The notes under the pieces are model-generated. The model had not been told where the DNA came from and did not search any database. It was given only the letters and a program-made list of their open reading frames with translations. A DNA stretch of 64,000 nt from JAGVPT01 sp964439265 (GTDB lineage Bacteria; Bacteroidota; Ignavibacteria; UBA10030; UBA8401). Of this stretch, positions 36,851 through 43,610 are shown one piece after another. The first letter of the stretch is position 1, and each line of letters begins with the position of its first letter. The DNA lies in assembly GCA_964439265.1 (NCBI GenBank), contig CAYTOA010000010.1:1-64000 (forward strand). The letters run 5' to 3'. Both the position numbers and the translations under genes were made by a program.

Positions 36851-39199
36851 GTGAGAAAACATAAAGGATCTTCACGTCGGACGAAACTGATACTCTACCC
36901 CGCAGTATTATTTCTTTTTTTTGCGGCAGCATTTGGCTCCTTGTTTTATTTCCTTGATGTCGAAGAGACGGAGTTCGAGCATGAAAAAATCCAACATAAT
37001 CTCGACATTGTGAACGGGGGCTTTCAATCCACCCTCATGGGAAATGAGAAGTTTTTTTTGACCGCCGTCAGAGATGTTCCCGAAGCGGCATCTCTGGAAC
37101 AAAGATGCCTTACCTATCCCGCCGTTCATCCTGAGATCGTGTCAATCCAGAGATCGAAGAGTAACGGCACCATCCAATGGATCGCGCCCCAGGATTCAAC
37201 CGGCGAAAGGCTTGTCCAGGCTGCGGCCGGAAGTCCGCTTTTTTCCTATGCTGACAGTTCGCATTCGGTGTTCTACACAAAGCCGTTTCGCTTCAACGAA
37301 CGGTACTATTTTGAGGCAAAGTTTCTGATACCGCATTCCGGAGGCGAGCCGGATACGTGCATCGTTTTTTATTCCGCCGAAAAACTATTAGGGGATGTCC
37401 TCCGGCGTCATCCGATGGAGAACTGCGAGGTCACGGTGTTTTCAGGCTGGGGGCAGGAGATCGCTTCCACCGGCTATTCCAATGCGCCTTCTTCAATTCG
37501 TCTGCAGCAAAGTGTGCCGGGCTACGGGCAATTGCTCAGTGTCGACATCACGGAACCCGCATACGTGTTCTGGACACCAGCGAAGATTTTTTTTGCTGCG
37601 CTGTGCGGCCTTTTGTGCGCCGCAGTTCTTTCGATCACCATCGTCCTGCGGCGCGACATCGCGAAACTGAGATCGACGCAATCGTCACTTCGAAGCAGCG
37701 AGGAGCGATTCCGGGCGATTTTCGAAAACTCAGCGGACGCGATGCGGCTCGCCGACCGGTTCGGCAGGACCGTTATGGTAAATTCCGTGTACTGTGACCT
37801 TACAAAAACATCGAGAGAGGAACTTCTCCGCGAATACAACGAGGGGGATAACAAACTCGAGGAACGCTATGCAGCGAACTCCGCATATCGGTCTCAATTC
37901 GATGCAGGATTGCTGAAAGTCCCCTCATCACAGGTAGTCAAGCGCCGGGGAGGGGAAGAAATTCCCGTAGAAGCCAGGCACTCGTTCATCAATAGCGGCC
38001 GGGGTGAGAAACTGCTTCTCAGCATTTATCGCGATGTGAGCGAAAGGAAAAAATATGAAGTTGAAGCGCAGCAAGTGCAAAGAATGGACGCGCTAGGGGC
38101 ATTCGCGGTGGGAATCGGCAATGACCTGAGGAATATTTTTGGAATCGTGATGAATTCCGCCGAAGTGATGTACAAGGAAACGCTCGGAAACGCGCGGATG
38201 GAAGAGTACGTCAGCATGGTCATCCGCGAATCGAAACGTGCCTCGGAGCTTGCAGACGACCTTCTCGTTTTTGCACGGTCCAAGACAACCGAACTAAAGC
38301 CCATTCTGGCCGAAAAACTTATCCGCCAGGCGCAGAAGATTCTTCAGCATTCACTCTCTCCGTCCATTGCAGTTTCGACGTCAATAAACGACGGTTATGC
38401 CGTCGTGAACGGGGACATCCATCAGCTCCATCAGGCTGTTGTCAACCTTGCCCTTACTGCACAGCGACGCATGCCCGACGGAGGGGAGATCATGCTTGGA
38501 ACCGCGATTGGTGCACCCAGCGAGGTGAAGGAGCGGATCCATTTTTCCGAGGGGAAAGAGTTTCTTGTGATCACCATTGGCGACAACGGGAAAGAATTGG
38601 ATGAATACAGTCAGCGGCGGATATTTGAGCCGTACTTCAATGCATGGGCAACCGATCAGAGTGCAGGATTGAGGTTGTCCGTAGCGTACGGGATCATCCA
38701 GCATCATGGCGGATACATCGGCGTACAAAGCGAGCAGGGAAAAGGAACCACGATGTCTCTTTATATTCCCGTCCTGTACCACGAGAATCCAGAGGAAGCA
38801 ACGAAATCCTCGGAAGACATCCAGGGCGGAACTGAGTGCATCCTCATCGTGGACGATGAAGATTCATTTCGGCAGATCTACGAACACGGACTTGTATCGT
38901 TCGGCTACAAAGTGTTCACCGCGCAGAATGGTGAAGAGGCATTAGCAGTCTACAGGCTGCATCAAGAGGAGATCGATCTTGTTGTCAGTGACTTGTCGAT
39001 GCCAAAAATGAACGGCGAAGAATTGATCACTAAATTGATATCGCTGAACCCGGCAGTGAAGGCGATCCTTGCAACCGGTGCAATCGACCTTAAAAGTAAA
39101 TCGGAATTCCTTCACAAGGGAGTCCGCGATGTAATTATGAAACCATTTTTGTTCGATGAACTCATGTCATCGGTACGGAAAGTGCTGGATGCGCGCTAA
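36851..39199 (+). CDS. hybrid histidine kinase/response regulator with degenerate kinase core
   Basis: The 782 residues contain two membrane helices (about 12-34 and 238-260) around a periplasmic sensor region, a PAS domain (about 280-400), a kinase-like region and a C-terminal receiver. In the H-box (RMDALGAFAVGIGNDLRNIF) the phospho-acceptor His is Asn424 (codon AAT). The N-box reads NLALTAQRRMP, G1 reads DNGKELD and G2 reads SAGLRLS, so several ATP-binding positions are also off consensus. The receiver is intact (Asp-Asp-Glu near 670, Asp714 in VVSDLSMPKM, Lys764). It is probably a pseudokinase that senses and docks, or a phosphatase or receiver scaffold. GTG start with GAGGA upstream; the phosphatase gene follows with no gap. 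Confidence 0.85.
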   Translation: MRKHKGSSRRTKLILYPAVLFLFFAAAFGSLFYFLDVEETEFEHEKIQHNLDIVNGGFQSTLMGNEKFFLTAVRDVPEAASLEQRCLTYPAVHPEIVSIQRSKSNGTIQWIAPQDSTGERLVQAAAGSPLFSYADSSHSVFYTKPFRFNERYYFEAKFLIPHSGGEPDTCIVFYSAEKLLGDVLRRHPMENCEVTVFSGWGQEIASTGYSNAPSSIRLQQSVPGYGQLLSVDITEPAYVFWTPAKIFFAALCGLLCAAVLSITIVLRRDIAKLRSTQSSLRSSEERFRAIFENSADAMRLADRFGRTVMVNSVYCDLTKTSREELLREYNEGDNKLEERYAANSAYRSQFDAGLLKVPSSQVVKRRGGEEIPVEARHSFINSGRGEKLLLSIYRDVSERKKYEVEAQQVQRMDALGAFAVGIGNDLRNIFGIVMNSAEVMYKETLGNARMEEYVSMVIRESKRASELADDLLVFARSKTTELKPILAEKLIRQAQKILQHSLSPSIAVSTSINDGYAVVNGDIHQLHQAVVNLALTAQRRMPDGGEIMLGTAIGAPSEVKERIHFSEGKEFLVITIGDNGKELDEYSQRRIFEPYFNAWATDQSAGLRLSVAYGIIQHHGGYIGVQSEQGKGTTMSLYIPVLYHENPEEATKSSEDIQGGTECILIVDDEDSFRQIYEHGLVSFGYKVFTAQNGEEALAVYRLHQEEIDLVVSDLSMPKMNGEELITKLISLNPAVKAILATGAIDLKSKSEFLHKGVRDVIMKPFLFDELMSSVRKVLDAR

Positions 39200-39688
39200 A
39201 TGAATATTCTTTTTGTCTGCACCGCAAATATCTGCCGGAGCGCGATGAGCGCCGCCATCCTGAGAAAAATGGTGATGGAAAACGGCCTGCAATCCTCAAT
39301 TCTTGTGGACTCCGCCGGCACGGAGGCTCTGATCGAATCGCCGTCGGAAGAAACGACGGTTGACGTGTGCAGGGGTCATGGCATCGATATCGCGGCGCAC
39401 AGAGGTCAGCAGATCACGAACGTTATGGTTGGTGATGCGTCCATCATTCTCTGTATGGCGGAACCGCACAGGAGAATCATCCGGGGTATTTTTCCGCAGT
39501 GGGAACGCAAGATCCTCCTCCTGAAGGAATTCGGAATGGCCGAGTCTCCGCAGAATCCATCCGTCGAAGACCCGACCGGGCGAGCCAAGAAAAAATATGA
39601 GAAATGTTTTGTGGAGCTTCAGGCCGAAATCACGAGGATCTTTCCGATTCTCAGGGAACTGGTGCAGCAGGAGAAGCTTCCGAAGTAA
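39200..39688 (+). CDS. low-molecular-weight protein tyrosine phosphatase (Wzb-like)
   Basis: The 162 residues carry the C-x5-R loop as CTANICRS (Cys7, Arg13) and a later EDPTGR with the general-acid Asp124. Family members dephosphorylate BY-kinases such as Wzc, so the protein encoded at 21444 is the expected partner. The usual Gly-Asn of the loop is Ala-Asn. The ATG directly follows the stop of the hybrid kinase gene, pointing to co-transcription. Confidence 0.9.
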   Translation: MNILFVCTANICRSAMSAAILRKMVMENGLQSSILVDSAGTEALIESPSEETTVDVCRGHGIDIAAHRGQQITNVMVGDASIILCMAEPHRRIIRGIFPQWERKILLLKEFGMAESPQNPSVEDPTGRAKKKYEKCFVELQAEITRIFPILRELVQQEKLPK

Positions 39689-39826
39689 CCGCCCCACCGC
39701 AAAAGCTGTCGGACACTTTGTTGAACGGCCGTACGAAATATTTCAATTCCCTGCTATTTTGGGATAGCGGTGTGAGACACCTCTCCATTCCGTTGAATCC
39801 TCCGCGCAACTAAAAAAACCATTTTG

Positions 39827-39834
39827 TATATTTG
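39827..39834 (+). promoter_or_regulatory. possible Bacteroidota -7 element
   Basis: TATATTTG matches TAnnTTTG and lies 22 bases before the ATG at 39856. No TTTG was found at the proper upstream distance, so this is weak. Confidence 0.3.
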
Positions 39835-39855
39835 CGGTACACTAGCGAGGGCACA

Positions 39856-40770
39856 ATGCCACGCCGCAATGACCATGTCTGGGGAATTATTCTCGCCGCC
39901 GGCGACGGAAAACGGTTAAAGCACTATATCCGGTCGCGATTCAATTCCGATTGCCCGAAACAATTTTGCGCCTTCACCGGGACACGGTCGATGCTGTCGC
40001 ACACCATTTCCCGTGCTCGTTTGTTCATCCCGCCGGAACGAATTGTCGTTACCGTCAACAGCAAGCAGAGTTCGTATGCGGCCGGTGACATTTCCGGATT
40101 AGACGAGCGGAATGTTATTGTGCAGCCGTCGAACAAAGAAACGACCGCAAGCATCCTCCTCCCGTTACTCCACATCATTCGCCGCGACCCGGATGCGTGC
40201 GTCGTAGTCTTTCCGTCTGACCACTTTATCGTGGAAGAAAAACGATTCATGGACAACGTCGCTGCGGCAGTGGAATTTGTCGATAACCATTCCAAGTATC
40301 TTCTTCTTCTCGGTGTTGAACAGCATGAGTTTCATCCCGACTATGGCTGGATCGAAACGAGTATGAAGATCTCGGACATCCGGGGCTGCGAAGTCTTTCG
40401 CGTTAAGCGGTTTTTGGAGAAACCCAACAGCGAAAAGATCAGTACGGTGCAGCAAGAACATTGTTTGCTTAATACGATGGTCTTTGTCGGAACCGCAGCC
40501 ACGGTTCTCCGAAAATTCCGCCTCCTCACGCCGTCAGTGTTTCAAGCGTTCAAAAAAATCGACGTCGACCTTCTCTCACCTCACGAAGAGTCGACCGTGA
40601 ATGAAGTGTATTCGGCGCTTCCCTCCGTCGATTTCTCCGTGGCGATTCTGGAGCATGACGCCCACGGACTTGCGGTCCTGCGCGTCAAGGATGTCTACTG
40701 GAGCGACTGGGGAAACGCGGACCGAGTTCGCGCGGACATCGCGAGGATTAAAAACGGAATCGAAACGTAA
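39856..40770 (+). CDS. sugar-1-phosphate nucleotidylyltransferase (ManC/mannose-1-phosphate guanylyltransferase-like)
   Basis: The product (304 residues) has the nucleotidyltransferase fold with WGIILAAGDGKRL, a CPKQFCAF lysine segment, VVFPSDHFI and RFLEKPNSEKI. These motifs are closest to mannose-1-phosphate guanylyltransferases, so GDP-mannose supply for the polysaccharide is likely but not proven. The C-terminal isomerase domain of bifunctional ManC is absent. The ATG at 39856 has GAGGG just upstream; an in-frame TTG eight codons earlier is less likely. Confidence 0.82.
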   Translation: MPRRNDHVWGIILAAGDGKRLKHYIRSRFNSDCPKQFCAFTGTRSMLSHTISRARLFIPPERIVVTVNSKQSSYAAGDISGLDERNVIVQPSNKETTASILLPLLHIIRRDPDACVVVFPSDHFIVEEKRFMDNVAAAVEFVDNHSKYLLLLGVEQHEFHPDYGWIETSMKISDIRGCEVFRVKRFLEKPNSEKISTVQQEHCLLNTMVFVGTAATVLRKFRLLTPSVFQAFKKIDVDLLSPHEESTVNEVYSALPSVDFSVAILEHDAHGLAVLRVKDVYWSDWGNADRVRADIARIKNGIET

Positions 40771-40831
40771 ATGTGTCTTTATGAAACGTCAAACGATACG
40801 ACTCATTTCCACACTATGAAAGGAAAAGGCA

Positions 40832-41194
40832 ATGGCGATCAATGCGGGATACCTTCTTCTGGGGCTGGCGGCAGGAATTCTTAGCGGATTTATCGGAATA
40901 GGAGGAGGAATCCTGATTGTCCCGGCGCTCGTGCTGATCTTTGGATTCTCTCAGCAGCAGGCGCAAGGGACATCGCTCGCGATTCTTTTGCCCCCAGTCG
41001 GAATTCTCGCTGCCTGGACATACTATCAGCATGGATTTGTCGACAGCAAGGTAGCCTTGATTATCGTGATAGGATTCATTGCAGGGGGATGGATCGGTGC
41101 GCGGTATGCTACCGCGTTGTCAAACGAGGCACTTGGCAAATTCTTCGGTGTCGTACTCATTGTTATTGGCATTAAGATGTTTATCGGAAAATAG
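40832..41194 (+). CDS. small TauE/SafE-family permease
   Basis: This 120-residue protein has four predicted helices and the family motif GILSGFIGIGGGILIVPALVLIFG. It equals one half of a canonical TauE/SafE sulfite or sulfoacetate exporter; short single-repeat members are common and may dimerise. AAGGAAAAGG precedes the ATG. It seems unrelated to its neighbours. Confidence 0.85.
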   Translation: MAINAGYLLLGLAAGILSGFIGIGGGILIVPALVLIFGFSQQQAQGTSLAILLPPVGILAAWTYYQHGFVDSKVALIIVIGFIAGGWIGARYATALSNEALGKFFGVVLIVIGIKMFIGK

Positions 41195-41637
41195 AAGACA
41201 TCGGTCGTATAAGAATCTGTCTCTCGCCTCCCACGTTGTTCGTTGCATACCTACTTCTACTTTTTCGCAAGGGTGAATTCTTGATTCTTTCCGGCATTTC
41301 GTATGCCGTCAGGCCGACTAACGCTTTTGTCAAAAATATTTTAAGGGCGAACAATACGAGAGCGTCAGGCGTACTGGTGAGATTATTCTGAATCAGACAA
41401 TCAGCAACCTGTGCTTCTATCAATGCGCATAACATCAGATCGACAGGGATCCATTGAGAATTTCTTTCATGTCAACGCTCAACCAATCCCACCAATTCTG
41501 CCGCACATTGTCCCTCTTTCGAAGCGGCAAAATCCCGCCTGAATCTGAATCTTCCTGACTATTATTTCTTCTTAAAATCAGCCGCCGGACGCCATTCATA
41601 TCCGCGTTGTAATAAAAACGATTTGTCAAAAAAAGAC

Positions 41638-41666
41638 TTGACATAAAATCAAATCTTTTGTATGAT
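41638..41666 (+). promoter_or_regulatory. near-consensus sigma-70 promoter of the pectin locus
   Basis: A perfect TTGACA (41638-41643) and TATGAT (41661-41666) are separated by 17 bases. Transcription would begin near 41673 toward the first GH28 gene, leaving a leader of about 320 bases. Confidence 0.7.
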
Positions 41667-41678
41667 GTGCCTAAATAG

Positions 41679-41688
41679 TTACCGGTAA
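41679..41688. promoter_or_regulatory. LacI-type palindromic operator
   Basis: TTACCGGTAA is a perfect 10-bp palindrome with the central CG typical of LacI-family operators. It lies a few bases after the predicted transcription start, where a bound repressor would block initiation. The LacI protein encoded at 56042 is the natural candidate. Confidence 0.5.
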
Positions 41689-41996
41689 AGTAAACGATTA
41701 AGTAATAAGACCCTTTTCACCGTAATTCTTTCGCAGTAATCCTCAAATAGACTTTTTTCCAGGGTTGTCCGCCGGCTCAAATGCGATTTATTCTCCGGCG
41801 CGATTAATAGACATTCTTCACATTTCACCACTTTTATTAACGAAAACCACAGCCTAATGATGGTGTGAGGCAAAAGCTTTTCATCTCCCCCTCCTGGCGG
41901 GAGGTCTTCTGCTTCCTCAACGCAGCATTCGGAAAACAGATCTACAATCAAGAAGCAGGCGTTATGCACATTGGTACAATGAGAGAGTAACAATCC

Positions 41997-43610
41997 ATGA
42001 TCTGTTGTTATCCTATACTATTCCGCCGCTTTCGCCGTACAGCAATGCTCGTCTTCTTCGGGTTCATTCAAGCATTCCCCCAGCAGCCCAGTGATTTGTT
42101 CTCAGAAGCTCCCGACGAAATTCTTCCCATGAATGCACCGTTTGAAATGCCTCGAATGACCCGTCCCTTTTTTCCGGATAGAAGTTTCAACATCAGAGAC
42201 TATGGTGCCACGGAAGGAGGAGCGGTTAAGAACACGGAAGCAATTCGTGCAGCGATCGCTGCTGCATCTGGAGCAGGCGGCGGAAAAGTTGTTGTCCCGG
42301 CTGGACGCTGGATGACCGGAGCCATTCACCTGGCGAGCAACGTTAATCTTTCGCTCGAAAAAGGAGCCGAACTTCTCTTTAGTCAGGATCCATCCGATTA
42401 TCTCCCCGCCGTCTTTTCCCGGCACGAGGATACGGAATGCAACAAATATTCTGCATTCATCTATGCAGACCACAAGACCAATATTGCAATTACGGGAGAG
42501 GGCACATTAAACGGCCAGGGAAAGCCATGGTGGGCTTGGAAAGAATCCCGGAAGAATTCGGAGCAGCAGCTTGAATCGATGGGAGACAAGAACACGGCGG
42601 TGCGGGACCGGTTGTTTGACGGAACCGATGGGAGAGTTCTGCGTCCCGCATTTTTTCAGCCGATGAACTGCAGCAACATCCTGGTCGAAGGCGTCACATT
42701 TCTGTACGGAGCCTTCTGGACCATCACTCCGACATACTGTGAAAACGTTATCGTTCGTAAAGTAAAAATCACCACCGACGGATCGTACGGTCACGTGCCG
42801 AACGGCGACGGTGTCGACCCTTCCTCATGCAAAAACGTTTTGATCGAATACTGTGAATTCTGCACGGGCGACGATTGCATAGCGATCAAATCTGGGCGAG
42901 ACAGGGATGGCATGCGTGTCGGAATTCCGACGGAGAATGTCGTCATTCGTCATTGCATCGGACTCCAGGGACATGGCGGCATTGTCATCGGCAGCGAAAC
43001 ATCGGGGGGCATCCGCAACGTGTATGCGTACGATTGCCGCTTTCACGGAACAGATCGTATTGTTCGAATCAAAACGGCACGCGGCCGCGGCGGGATGATC
43101 GAAAATATGTGGTTCCGCGATCTTTCTGCGGATACGATCCAGCAGGAGGCGATTCACGTCAATATGCTGTACACGGGGAGCCGGCTTCCGGCCGAAGCGG
43201 TGACACTTGCAACGCCGAAGATCAGGAATCTTCATTATTCGAAGATTTCCTGCTCGTACGGAAAGAAAGCTGCGATAGAGATTCTTGGCCTCCCGGAGAT
43301 GCCCGTGGAGAATGTCAGTTTCGACAGCATCACGATCACTGCCGCGAAGGGAATTTTGTGCAGTGATGCGAAAATGATCGAATTCAAGAATGTCTCCGTC
43401 CACCCATCTTCCGGCCCGCTTTTCTCTCTTATGGATTGTGAAGGAATTACGGCGGACCGGATGGAGGTATTTGAGGGAGTATCTCCGCTGATCTACGCCG
43501 ATGGCTTAAACACAAAGAACATTCTCCTCACGCATACGAACACGGCCGGTTCAAATGTACCGGTTCAGTTCGGTGCACACATATCTCATGAAGCGGTAAT
43601 TCTGCGATGA
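41997..43610 (+). CDS. GH28 polygalacturonase-family glycoside hydrolase
   Basis: This 537-residue exported enzyme has a hydrophobic leader ending near AFPQQ and then a GH28 beta-helix beginning at FNIRDYGATEGG. Active-site motifs are present: NGDGVDP (Asp271), TGDDC (Asp292-293), QGHGG (His326) and RIKT. It should hydrolyse galacturonic acid linkages of pectin or rhamnogalacturonan. It is the first gene behind the promoter/operator, and its stop overlaps the start of the TonB receptor gene (ATGA). An internal ATG at codon 17 could be the real start. Confidence 0.92.
   Translation: MICCYPILFRRFRRTAMLVFFGFIQAFPQQPSDLFSEAPDEILPMNAPFEMPRMTRPFFPDRSFNIRDYGATEGGAVKNTEAIRAAIAAASGAGGGKVVVPAGRWMTGAIHLASNVNLSLEKGAELLFSQDPSDYLPAVFSRHEDTECNKYSAFIYADHKTNIAITGEGTLNGQGKPWWAWKESRKNSEQQLESMGDKNTAVRDRLFDGTDGRVLRPAFFQPMNCSNILVEGVTFLYGAFWTITPTYCENVIVRKVKITTDGSYGHVPNGDGVDPSSCKNVLIEYCEFCTGDDCIAIKSGRDRDGMRVGIPTENVVIRHCIGLQGHGGIVIGSETSGGIRNVYAYDCRFHGTDRIVRIKTARGRGGMIENMWFRDLSADTIQQEAIHVNMLYTGSRLPAEAVTLATPKIRNLHYSKISCSYGKKAAIEILGLPEMPVENVSFDSITITAAKGILCSDAKMIEFKNVSVHPSSGPLFSLMDCEGITADRMEVFEGVSPLIYADGLNTKNILLTHTNTAGSNVPVQFGAHISHEAVILR

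Larger units (their letters stand above)
41195..41996. other. long non-coding region upstream of the pectin locus
   Basis: This 802-bp stretch has no recognisable gene. Three minus-strand frames of 70-105 codons have no familiar motif and I do not call them. It contains the promoter/operator at 41638-41688, a leader of about 320 bases and a small CCTCC/GGAGG hairpin near 41890. Confidence 0.6.

Noticed and set aside
41679..41993. Minus-strand frame of 104 codons in the spacer before the pectin locus
   Set aside because: No recognisable domain, no good ribosome-binding site, and it overlaps the promoter/operator and leader of the GH28 gene.
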